A stretch of 64,000 bases of DNA, from assembly GCA_000231825.2 (NCBI GenBank), contig JH720335.1:342862-406861 (forward strand), given 5' to 3'. Source of the stretch: Tetrahymena elliotti 4EA. Lineage: Eukaryota; Ciliophora; Oligohymenophorea; Hymenostomatida; Tetrahymenidae. Both the position numbers and the translations under genes were made by a program. The notes beneath the pieces were generated by a model, which was not told where the DNA came from, did no database searches, and saw only the letters and a list, made by a program, of their open reading frames with translations. The first letter of the stretch is position 1; each line of letters begins with the position of its first letter. Shown here in pieces: positions 49,854-61,787 of this stretch.

Positions 49854-52800
49854 AAAGAGATGAAATAGGAGGGAGTAAAGCAGTTACTCCTAAAATTATG
49901 TTTAGACGTCCTGGTAGCAGAGACGGAGGAGCAATTTTACCTGGACTTGTATTTAATTTAATGAATGATTAATATTGAAAATAATACAATTATTTTAAAG
50001 AGAATAGGGTAGTTGAATAACAATTTTACAAGTAAAAATTAAGAATAATCTTCTTTAAATGAAGATCAGTACCCATAGAGCACAAAATAAAATAATTAAA
50101 TAATGCTAAGGTCAAATTTAGAGCTTACTAAGTTGGGATCAAGGTTTATTGATTTGCAATTAAATTTGAATTTATTAGTTAGTATTTGATATAAACAAGA
50201 TTTTGCTCTTTTTAACAGCAAGATATGCATTATTTAACAATTATTTTAAAATTTAGAGAGAATATTGGTTCAAAAACTCTTATTCCTATTAGGTCTTAAA
50301 ATGATTTGCTTAGTAGAGAAGTTGATAAAGAAATAAATAATATGAATGTCTAAAGCAGGTAATTTAAAAATATAATTTCAGTAATGATTTAATTGTAAGA
50401 TTTGCTTACAAAAATAAAGGATAAGAGACTTAGAAAGTATGCTGATTGATTTTAAGGGAAATATAGAAAGGAGAATTTAGAAAATATAAGATGATATTCC
50501 AGGCAAATTCAATTAAAATTTTAAAAGACTTGAAGATAAAGAGGGGTAAATGTGGAAAGATAGTAATTAAAAGCAAGGAATGATTTAAGATTAGTATTAA
50601 ATTATAAGAGAAACAATTCGTAAAAATAATGAATAAAATGGGGCTACTATGTTGGAATTATAGCGTAAGATAGATGAAGTTACCTTCTAAAATCATAAAT
50701 TGTAGAAAAGCTAAGAATAATTACAAGTAAAAATCTTATTTATCATGATAAGCTCTTTAATTTATTATGTGTTCATTAAAGGTATTTATTAAAAATGGTC
50801 TTGTTCCTATTGAGAATAATAACAAAAAAAAATATGATCCACAAGAAGGCTAGCTATCTCTACTTAAAGAATAATTTAATTAAGAACTCAGAATTAGAGA
50901 GAATGCTTTTGAAGATTTAAATAAAAACTATTAAGATTTACAAAAGAAAGTTTTTGAGTAAGAGAAAGAGTTTTTGGTTAGGCTCTAAAAATAGAGAGAC
51001 CAAATCATAGAAGAAACTAATGTGCATAAGAAATAAATTAAGCAATTAGAGGGGTAAATATTTCTTTATTGAGATTATAGGATATTTTGTTATGGATAAT
51101 TTATTTTGTTTAGAGTTAAAATGGAAAAGCTTCTTGGAGAAAATGATTATTTGAAATAATTGATTGATTAAGTTGAAAGAAGACTTGAAGATGAAATGGA
51201 TAAAAGACTTAAATAGGAATTTGAAAATAAGGCTTATTTAGAGTAAAAAATGAATCTTTTTAAGGATGAAATTGTAAACAAATAGTTTGAAAATAAATTT
51301 GTTAATATCTTATTTAATTAAAAAGAGAAATGAGGAAAAATCAATTGTAGAAGGAGAGTAGAGATTTATTAAATAGATGCATGATAGTGTTTAAGCAATT
51401 CACTAAATCATTAAGTTCACTAAAGAAGAGTTAGAGGCTAATTTAGCTTCAACACAAACACTTTTTTCAGAAAATGTTAAAAGTAGATTTTATTTTATAT
51501 GAAGGAAGATTAATTAATTATTTTATGATTATTCAATAGATTTTGGTCATTAAATAGAGGTTATGAAAGAAAATTTGGAAACAAAGGTTATGTTGCTTGA
51601 AAGGGGATATAAAGAAGTCAATTTTAGAGTGAATGAAACAAAATAACTGTTTAGTGAGCATGCAAATACTGTTAACATGCAAATTGAGAGATAAAATGAA
51701 GTAAAAAACTCTTTTTGTAAATTAATTATTTATAAAATTATTATTAGGTCATTGAAAATAATGAGTAAGCTGTAAGGAGAAATGTGCAAGAAATAGAAAA
51801 AGAATTAAAATAAAAATTTGTAGAAGCTGAAAAAGAAAGTGAGCTGTGGAAAGATAAATTTGAGAAAAAAAATTTAGCAATATTTTAGGAAATATCAAAT
51901 GCTATGAAAGGTTTAAAGTAGGATATGAATGCAGAAAAGAAAGAAAATATAGCAAGGATAAAAGACATCAAAGAAGAGATAGACTCATATTAGAATATGA
52001 ATTAAAAATTAATCACTAATTTAAAAGAGCATACAGATAGGATACAGCAAAGTACAGAATTTTTGATATAGGAAAATGATAGAAAGTAGAATGAAAATCT
52101 TCTATAAACTTAAATTGAGCTTGAAAAAATGATGAGATAGTTAGATGATGTTTAATACGATAGGGCTAGAGACTTTGCCAATTAAAAAGTAATAGAACTA
52201 GAAGAAAAATTTAGCTCAACACACAATCAAAGCATTTTAAATTTGAAAAATGAGTTGAGTAATTAAGTCAATAAACTAAGGGATGACTTTGATGTAATCT
52301 TATCTGAGAAAGAACAAAATCTCTTAGATAAAATCAAAAATAACAGAGTTTATACAGAAGAACTGAATGATTAATTATTGAGACTGCTTAAGAAAGACTA
52401 AAATGATTTGTTTGAATTTAGGTAACAACACATGGACGATCTAAGAAATGTGAGAAAAGAGTCATTAGATAATTTAAGAAATTCTATGAAAGAAATGTCT
52501 TTAGAGGTAATTCATATTACCATTGAAATATTAAATAATTTTATTGCTTTGTCAGTCAAAAAGTTTCATAAATTGACAATCATATCAAATTTTTTGATTT
52601 AGATCAATTAATATTTTTTTATCTATTAGAAAAACATTAAAATATTTAGAAAATTCAAAGTTAGTTAGTTTTTTTGTTAAGATTTTGCTTTTTATTTATC
52701 AAAAACATTAATTTACATGATTATTTTTAACTATGCAGATTGATAGTAAAATAGATGTGGAACATAAAAAGTGGGAAGTTGCTCTTTTGTTATCTACTAG

Positions 52801-55800
52801 ATCATTGGAGAGACAGTTGGAAGAAACAAATGCTAGATTTAATGAAAATATAGATAAGTTGAGAGAAGAATTAATAGAGAAATTTAAATATGAATTAGAA
52901 GAAATTGTAATGAAGAAGATTATGAGTGAGATTTAGTAAGAAAAGAATGAGAGAATAAGAAGAGAAAACGAGATTGAAACTAGCATGCATAACATTAAAA
53001 ATATGATATTAGAAGCACTTCATTAGAAAGTTGAGTCTGCCAAAGCTCTTGCTAGGGCTCTAGTCACAGAAGAAGCTGCTGAAAGGGCTAAAAATGATGA
53101 AGAAATTCTTAGAGTTATGAAAGAAAGTATAGATACTTTAGACCGTACACTTAGGTAAATTCTTGAATAATATTGAGGTCATATTAATTTAAATTTTATT
53201 ACAAATTAATCAGATAGTTGATCAGAACATCTATTGAGGAGTGCATGTATATACTTAGATAAGAGATCTAAAAATTAGAAGATAAATTAAATGAATTTAA
53301 GGAATGGACTATGAAAGAACTTAAAAAAATATAAGATGAAATGAAAGAATGGTAAAATGAAATTAGAGCTGAAAATTACCTTAGAGATATGTACTAAAGA
53401 CTACGTGATGAGGAGCTTTAAGAAGTTATTAAAAAAATAGAATTTGAGCTTGTTTCTATTAAAAAGAATAGAGAAGAAGACTTATTATTATTAATATAAG
53501 AGATTTAAATTAGATAAGAAGAGTAACTTTATAGCATTTAATTCATTTCTTCTAATTTTATTGTTTTTAATAAAGAATCACAAGAGTTGATTAAATTTTA
53601 GACGATCATGAAAATAGAATCACTTAATAAAGAGAAGATCATGAAAATCTTAAAAATTCCTTTGAGTAACATGAAAATTGGGCAAAAGAAACAATTAAAA
53701 AATAAAGAGATGATTTTGAAAAATTCAAAATTGTTACAAATAAGTAAAAAATTCTTAATTTTTATTTACAATCTCTTTGTTCGTTTAACAATGAGCAAGG
53801 TGATAGCTTTTAAAGAAATTACCTTTAAATAAATCATTGTTTGATTGATATTCAATAATTTTATTCTTTTCTTATATAAAGAGTTTGTTTATTTAAAATA
53901 TTTTAGGAATGTCAAATATTTGGATGAAACAATTAAGTTTAATTTTGAATATGTAGAAGGAAGAATGTATTTGGATAATATGTATAATAGAGTATAAGTT
54001 TAAGCTATTATAGATTAATCTTCAGACAATAAGAATAGAATTAGGAAGATATTCTCTAAGCTAAAGGAAGTTATTATTTAGATTAATGAGAATTTCTAAT
54101 AACAAGAAAACTTTGAAGAAAAAACAGAAAAGAATTTCAAGATAGCTGAAAAGGCTATTAGAGCACATACATAATATCTTAATTCTCTTGATGCTAGATT
54201 GGTATTCAATATTTATTTTCAAATAGATCTAAATTATTTTTATTTAAAAGCATATGGAAGAAATAATGAATAAACTCATTTCTCAAGATCAATAAAGATA
54301 AAATAATGATATTAAGAAAGAATTAAACTCTAATTTAGTTCTAATGAATGATGAAATTTAAAAAGTAATTATTTTTAATATTTTTATATCTTTTTAAAAA
54401 TTTCTTTTAAATAGTCAATTAAAGAAATGAAAGAAGATAACTTTAAGTAAATGGATGAATTAGAAAACAAAACAGTTGATATTTAGAATAAATTAGATGA
54501 ATAAGGTCAAAAATTAGAAGAATAAAAAGAGTACTTTTGGTTTTATTTATGTAATGATATTTATAAAGTGCAATCATTTAAATAGGGATATTAGTAATAC
54601 GAAGAAGCTATTGGCATTAGTTGAAACTGATCTCAAGGCCACTGAGTAAGAAATGAACTAAAAAATAGATGAAGGAATAAATAGTTTGACAGAAAATATC
54701 AACTAGTAATAATAAGAAAATGAGTAGTTCAAAGAGGAAGTCAATAATAAGATAGAAGAGTTAAACTAAAAGAATGAAGAATATAATCAAAAGATTGATG
54801 AAATAAACCAGAAAGAAGAAGAAAGTAACCAAAAATATGATGAATTTAACTAGAAATTAGAAGAACACAATCAAAAGTTTGAAGAAATAAATCAGAAAGA
54901 AGAAGAAAATAACCAAAAGTATGAAGAGTTTAATTAGAAATTAGAAGAATAAACTGAAAAATTAAATGAAGTGGAATAAAAAGTAAATGAAATGGAAGAA
55001 AAAATGAATCAAGTAATTTTATAATAATCAAAAATAAAATAGTTTAATTAAAAATTCATTTCAAAAGGTTAAAGAGGAAATTCAATAAGAAGTGGATTAG
55101 AAAATAGAATAAGAAACTTAGAAATTAGAAGAGCTTTCAAATAAATAAGAAGAAATGAATCAATAAATGTAAGAAAAAGAAAAAGGTATTGAAGATTTAG
55201 CTGTAGATATTAAAACATAAATGGAAAGAATAGATGAAGTTGAATAAAATATTGAAGGACTTAAAACAAATGTTGAAGAGCTTAAAGAATAAAACAAGCT
55301 TAATGAATCAAAATTAAATGATAAAAATGAAAAGAATGAAAATGTCAATGAATCCATGTAGAAAAAGGTAAAAATTATCTTTTTTTATCTTGAAATATTT
55401 ATTTCTTTTTTGTTTAATCAAAAAAAAAACCTATTTCTTGGAAAAAAAAAACTGAATTTTTTAAGAAATGTTCTATAAGAATTAAGCTTTATTTTAATTA
55501 ATTAATTATTTTGAGAAGAAATTTAAATTTTATTTTATAAACAATAAATAAAGTTTGATAATATGGAAGAGGAAGTAAATAACCTGAAGTAGGAATTTGA
55601 AAACTTAAAAGAATAAGAAATCTAGTAGCTTCGTACTTAATTAGAAGAGCAATTATAAAATTTAGAAGAGTAAATTAAAGACATGTAAGATAAATCTAAA
55701 AACTAGAACGCCTCATAATAAAATCAAGAAATAGAAGAAGTTCAAAATCAAGTAAAAGAAATTCAATAAGATATGGAGGAATACAAAAATCAGATGGGAG

Positions 55801-55889
55801 CTGTTGGTTAAGCATTAGAAGACTTTAAATAGATAGATGCAGATTTTAGAAGTATAAAGGATAGATTAAAAATATTAGAAAGTAAATGA
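49854..55889 (+). CDS. very long coiled-coil protein, cytoskeletal type
   Basis: ATG 49854 (MDFQRDEIGGSKAVTPKIMF, then RRPGSRDGGAILPGL) to TGA 55887-55889. Most exons encode Glu/Lys/Gln/Leu heptads, e.g. MEKLLGENDYLKQLIDQVE, RSLERQLEETNARFNENIDK and LEALHQKVESAKALARALV. Segments such as EKSIVEGEQRFIKQM and RRENEIETSMHNIKNMILEA resemble SF-assemblin/giardin-type coiled coils of striated fibres. From 54600 the protein has near-repeat heptads, including two tandem 28-residue copies at 54800-54967. The predicted length is above 1500 residues if it is one gene. Internal exon borders were not all resolved, and two adjacent genes (break near 52500-52740 or 53830-53900) cannot be excluded. A structural role in basal-body or cortical fibres is inferred from the coiled coils only. 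Confidence 0.65.
54800..54967 (+). repeat. tandem 84-base coding repeat (28 residues = 4 heptads)
   Basis: Copy 1 (54800-54883) encodes EINQKEEESNQKYDEFNQKL then EEHNQKFE. Copy 2 starts at 54884 with EINQKEEENNQKYEEFNQKL. The unit is exactly 28 residues, so the coiled-coil register is kept. Confidence 0.8.
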
Positions 55890-56794
55890 AAACTTTTATC
55901 ATTAGTTACAGTTTATATTATATAAAAATCTCATTATGTACTCTTTAACTTATTATGTTATTTATTATTTTTTATATTCAAATTTAATGTCCATTCAATG
56001 TTTAATAATTTTTATTAAATTTATTTCAATCACATTGTTTTGCTTATCTCAAATGCATTTAAAATACTCCTTATTAAATGAGTATTTATTATTTTTTATG
56101 AATGTAAAATATTTCAAATAACTTAACATTAATGCTTAAATTTGAAAGATATTGAATAAATTTTAATTTTTAATTTTTAAATTAAGATTTGTTGGGATAA
56201 AATTAAATAATTTTTATGAAATTGTAGCATTTTTCTCATGATTTTAATATCATATGAAAGGGAAAAAAAAGTAATATTTTGATTTGAATTGTAAAATAAA
56301 AGTAATTAAAATTATGTAAGAAATCATTTGCGTGAATTTAGATAATCAATGAGTAAAAAGTTAAAAAAAGAAATAGTAAAAAGAAGTAAAGTAAAGTTTT
56401 ATAATTATTTAGAATGAATAATAAATGGCATTAATAACAATGAGATGCACATAAACTAATTTATCAAATAGATAGATCTATATTAGTGGTTTGGAATACA
56501 TAAAAAGAAATACTAATAAAAAATATGATTATAAAATAATCACATTAAATTAAAAGTAATAGAAGTCTGATTCATTTATTCATCTATTAGCTTAAGGAAG
56601 AGTTTTTCGTTATTAAAGCTTAACAAGAGAGCTGTAAGCCAAAAAATTTAATTAATTTTTTTTCATAAATTGAAATTTTATAAACAAGCACAATTACAAA
56701 TATTAATCAATAACTAATTAATAAATATTATAACAAAATTCTGAAAACGCAAAGGAATCATTCAATTCATTCATTCATTTATTTATTTACACAA
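55890..56794. other. intergenic, AT-rich
   Basis: About 0.9 kb between co-oriented genes. Hydrophobic open frames just after the coiled-coil stop are AT-composition artefacts. Nothing is supported. Confidence 0.55.
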
Positions 56795-57776
56795 ATGGGA
56801 TAATCATAAAGCTTAGAAAACGAAGATGAAAAGGAAGATAAGACACAAGAGAAAAAGAAGTCGGAGAAAATATAAATTTCTCCATATGTTGATGGGATGC
56901 CTGTCTTGCAATCAAAGCTTTAAAAATTAATTAAAAAAGAAGATAATGAAAAATAGTAAAACAATGAAGTTTATCAGATGAAAGAAAGCAAAGAAATAAA
57001 TACAGATATCCATTAGGAAATTTACTAAATTGAATAAAATAGATTCTAAAACTGCAGTGATCACATTAGGTAGGAATTTGAAAGCTTTTCAAATGAAAAT
57101 AAGATGAGTTAGCGCAAATTACTTGAATATTTTGGTTTACAAGATCTTGAAAAATAAAGACTAGGTAAAACTCATTCATAATTCATAAAATTATTTCTTT
57201 CAGAAAATTTGTAAAATCGCATTAGAAAGTCTAAAAAAGCATTTTAAATGATTGGATTTATTGAGAATGTTTTGGATCTAAAAATATTAATGATTTTATA
57301 TTTAAATAGGCACTAGGTTTTTCTTAACGTGTAAAAGCACATTGAGCTAAGAAAAAACAGGACCCTACCTCGATTACAGCAAATTCTTAAAAACCTTATC
57401 GATGCTTTCTGGAAATAACTAAGAAGGGAGATTTTAATTTTTATACTAGCTTTTTGATATTAACTTAGATGGTAAAATCGAAAAAGATGAAATGAGAGAT
57501 ATACTCTAAATGATTTTAGATGCTTTGCTTAGTGTTACATATGAAGATGAAGACTTAAAAAATCTATCAAAGAAAATACAAGGAGAGTAAGAAAGAATGA
57601 TTAGTTTAGCTCTTGATCAGATTACCTCTGAAATATTCGATCAAGCCACTGAATCAAACAGCATTAATTTTTAAAAATGGAAAGATTGGATATCTTAAAT
57701 AGAAGGGTTTTAGTAAGTTATAAGTTTCGATCCTTAAGCTAGTAGCAACAACCATCTAACATAACAAAAAAACTGA
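56795..57776 (+). CDS. N-myristoylated EF-hand protein
   Basis: Begins MGQSQSLENEDEKEDK: Gly2 and Ser6 form an N-myristoylation signal. A Lys/Glu/Gln-rich region follows to an intron at 57164, then RIRKSKKAFQMIGFIEN. Next comes the EF-hand part: PYLDYSKFLKTLSMLSGNNQ, GRFQFLYQLFDINLDGKIEK. The loop DINLDGKIEKDE has Asp/Asn/Asp/Lys/Glu/Glu at positions 1, 3, 5, 7, 9 and 12, so it should bind calcium. The preceding FLxxLSxLSGNN...FxFLYQLFD is the arrangement found in calcineurin B, CHP and CBL-type proteins. The tail ends at TGA 57774-57776. The intron between ~57268 and ~57310 has an unresolved phase. A calcium-regulated membrane adaptor is a reasonable inference; only one good loop is visible. 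Confidence 0.75.
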
Positions 57777-59159
57777 AATAATTTAATATTAGAATTCACT
57801 TGTTTAAATTTTTCCCTCTAATAAATACAACACCACCACCATTATCATCATCACTTTATAAATGGCTAATAAATTTATAATATTACTTCAATAAATCTAA
57901 TAAAAAATTATATTTGACTCATTAATATAGATATGCTATAAACAATATAACTTGTCTATTTTTCTATTTATATTCAATTTGTACTTATTATGGCATAACT
58001 AATTATTTTATCAAAGTATTTACTATTCAGACCTTCATTTTCTTTCTCTCCTAATATCCATAGCATAAAATTATTTTCTAATTTTAAAATGGAATTACCT
58101 TCAAAATGAAATATCTTTCAAATTACTTTATTTTTCTCAATTTAATAAAAATTACCTACTTGTTCTTTTAAGAATATTTTGATGTATTTTATTTGAGGTA
58201 AGGGATTTCAAAAAATATGAAACAGTTTTAGTATTTTAAAATATTTTATTAGAAATTACATTTTTGATTTGGTTTTTTTAAAAAAAACATTTACTTAAAC
58301 AAAAAATATTTGCTAAAATCAACGATGATGGCTCAAAACAGATGAAGAACAAAAGAAAGAAGTACTATCATATGTTATACAAATACTCAAAAAATGATAA
58401 GGAAAATGAATAAATAAAATTCATTTACTATACCCATTGCAAAATGGATAATTAACATTATTTTTAATTATCTTAACATCATATCTTACATGATTTTCCA
58501 ACAAACATTGTAATTGTAGTCAGAAAGTAACTGACGGTATCCTAGAATTCACATCTAGTTATTTGCTTAAAATTAGATTTTTATGAGTGATAAATACAAT
58601 ATCAAATATTTATAACTTGTTTTTTATAAGAAATTAATTAAAAAACAATATGAAACAATTTATGTTTCACAATTAGCTTTTAAATAAAAAAAATAATTTG
58701 AATAAATAAAATATTTGATGGATGAAAAAAAAGTAATGTATCTATCTTTTAGTTTGATTTTAGAATTTTGTGATTTTATAGTTACTTAAAAAAAAAGAAA
58801 GAGTATTTATAAGGGTGATTTTGAATAGAGATTCAATAATTATAGATTATGAAAGTTTTAATGATGATTATTATTTTATTTTAAAAATTAAAAATGTGTA
58901 AATAAAAACCTTCAATTTTGCAATTAAATTTTGTTTAGTTTATTTCTGAAATACAAAATTTTTCACCGCAAAACAACCAATTTTGTCTAACTTTTTATAA
59001 GTCATTTATATTTTGCAGAATAAGTTAATTAATATATAAACACAGATTACAAAACTAATTAACAAAAATTATTCCAAATAATAAATAGCTAATCTCCTAG
59101 GCTACACACTCAATATTACTCAAAATATTAAAAGCCAATTAAGATAATTTTATTTAGAA
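57777..59159. other. intergenic, AT-rich with a short CAC/ATC trinucleotide run
   Basis: About 1.4 kb. CACCACCACCATTATCATCATCAC lies at ~57829-57852. No coding frame or RNA gene is supported. Confidence 0.55.
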
Positions 59160-61138
59160 ATGACTTCATATTACGAAGGAAGAGATCTTCTGAGAACAGA
59201 AGATATTTATGGTAAAATAGCTACTTTTCCCCTCTCAGAATAACATAAATCATTAATTTACTAATACAGGATCTCAATCAGCAACAGCAATCAAGCATAG
59301 AAACATTGATTAAGAGCAATATGTACCCGTTGTCATTAAAAATGTTCCAGATGTCTGTAAGAATAAACATTATTTTTCTTCCAAGATTCATTTTGCTTTA
59401 AGAAGTTATATTATGAATTTAATCATTATCTTAAATTCAGTTTTTGATAGAATTATGGTAATATGTTACCATAGAAATAAATAATTTTTTTCTTTTAAGT
59501 GATGAAAATGAAATATTTTTCAACTAAATGCAAAGAAGAATAAACAATTTCAACTCATTTTATCATTTCCCTTTATTTTTGAGAGAATAGCTATAAGAAT
59601 TGTTGAATTTCTATTGGAAAAACAATTTTTGGAAGAACTTCTACTGCAATTTATTAAGGCTTGTTAGCAAAAAAAATGAAATGAAAAATATTAAAGGAAA
59701 AATTGATTTTTGGTATTGATTAAATTTTAAATTAATTTCCAATTAAGGCGATGGATCGATCTTTAATGAACATCTAGATAATTTAATTTTACTAAGATTT
59801 TTAGAATAACAAAGTAAAACTAATTGGATTTACAATTATTTCTTTTTTTAAAAATAGACCAGCGTTAAGCAGAACTACACAAGAGTATCAGAAATCCTCA
59901 TTTTAATGACTACAGATATGATCTGAATTAATAGCATCCCCATTTTATTCCTAACTCCCACTCCTCTCAATATAAAGACTCTCTTGATAACTTTAAGTAG
60001 GAATAAGAAGCCATTAAGACTTAGATTCTAAAGAATAATTCATTAATCAACTACGACTTAATCAGGATGTAAAAGAATAAAAACAGCTATGAAAAACTAA
60101 ATCCACCTTTTGCAAATTTACATTCAGAAATCAATGAGCGCTAATACTAATATAATACTCTTAAATCTCCTATGAATCAATACCTCAAAAACAGCTAAAG
60201 TAATGGATTTTTATCAAATAACAGTAGTGCAAATTTACAATAGTAAAATAATCAAATCTAAGATTAATCACCAACTGATAGATAAGTCAATGCTCAATAA
60301 AAAATATTAGCTAGTAGATCTGCATCCATTCCTTAATTGAACTAAAATATCAATTTGAGTTAAAATGTCAATTCATAAAAGCTATTCAAGCCAGAAGAAT
60401 AAAGTCCTATCAACCTCTACTAAGCTAATTAATAACAGCAATAATAAGTCTACTAGTAATAACAAATGAGCTCTCCAACCTAAGCTAGTCAAGCTCACTA
60501 TCAAAATAATGCTTAACCTCAGTAGTAATAAGTTCTTAATCATCCATAAAATAATTTCTAAGATTACATTATTAATGACTAGTATTAATAATCAAATAAC
60601 TAACAATAAATACAGCAATAGTAATAACAATATTAATAACAAAATGCTTAGCCATAATAGTATTAAGATTAAATATCATCAAATGAGTACTATAGCCCTG
60701 AAAAGGTGACTTAATCATCAACTATATCGTAAATTAAAAAAATAAATATCTTTTTTAAATGCATTTAAAATGTAAATAATTTAAAAGAAACAAAAAGACA
60801 TACAAGCCCTACAACATCATTATACATAATAGATACATTCCTTACACTCCAAAGTTCGATTTACCAGAAATTAAATGGGGTAAATTATTTTTAGTTCTTA
60901 AAGTTCTTATATAAAAATTAAATTTTACAAATCAGACAAATATGACAGATAAATGTTTAAAAACTTTGACCAGAAAGCAATGCCTCCTGTAGAAATTATA
61001 AAAAATAAGAATCAGAAAATGAACTCTTTCCCTGACTACACAACATGTATGCAAATTATCATTTTATCCTATTTTTTTTATTTTCAACATTCTTTTTTAA
61101 CTTAATTAGGGAACTAAAGATATGGAGATCCTAAATGA
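59160..61138 (+). CDS. polyQ-rich protein with ciliary-type WNQRYGDP C-terminus
   Basis: ATG 59160 (MTSYYEGRDLLRTEDIYG). Small exons carry YVPVVIKNVPDV and DGSIFNEHLDNLILLRFLEQ. A large exon (~59858-60705) starts QAELHKSIRNPHFNDYRYDL and becomes Gln/Asn-rich, with runs of up to six Gln encoded mostly by TAA/TAG. Final exons read YKPYNIIIHNRYIPYTPKFD, then KYDRQMFKNFDQKAMPP and FPDYTTWNQRYGDPK before TGA at 61136-61138. Phase agrees at the last two junctions. Endings such as WNxRYGDP recur in ciliary and flagellar proteins I know from ciliates and algae, so an axonemal or ciliary location is suggested, not shown. Exons between 59300 and 59850 are the least certain. Confidence 0.7.
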
Positions 61139-61787
61139 AAAATTTCTACTTTTATTTGTATTCAATAATATCATTCTTTCATTTTTTTATATTTGTAATT
61201 TACTTCATAATTTGCTTAAAATTTAGCCAAATTTATTTCATTTTACTAGATTTAATTAAATTTGCTCTCATTATTGTTGTTGGATTTCTTAAATGTTTTA
61301 AAAAATTTATCTTATTTTTCAAAATATAAAAAGATATAATTTTTGTTAGTTATTCATCATCTAAAATATAATTTTATTTAAAAATTACAGGTTTTTAAGT
61401 TAAAAGATTATTAACAAACAATCAGATTTTATGTAATTCTCTTTTAATAGTTAATTAAAAATTTTTTCAACTAAAAAGAAGAGTAGAGTCTTATTTGATC
61501 CTCCCACTGTTTGAAAAAAAAATTTGATTGTATAATTAAAAGAATACATAGCTGATGATAAATTTTTAAGTATTAGATTATAAATTACTAAATATTGAAA
61601 GAGAAATAAAAATAAACTTTTAGAAAAATCAAATCTTTCGAAAATTATTTAATTCATTACACCAAATAATGTTTATAAAATACTCTTATTTTATCACAAC
61701 AAACAAAAGGAAATTTAAAAAATCTAAAAAGGATAAATAAAAAGCAAAAAAGTATTAATTAAATTTAATTAATTATTTGCTATTTAC
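61139..61787. other. intergenic between convergent genes
   Basis: About 650 bases, AT-rich. A hydrophobic open frame at 61135-61329 overlaps the stop of the polyQ gene and is TTT/ATT-rich by composition. No gene is called. Confidence 0.55.

Noticed and set aside
55936..56121. Hydrophobic ORF after the coiled-coil gene
   Set aside because: It is composition-driven intergenic sequence.
61135..61329. Hydrophobic plus-strand ORF after the polyQ gene
   Set aside because: It starts inside the stop region of that gene and consists of TTT/ATT-rich sequence without other signs of coding.
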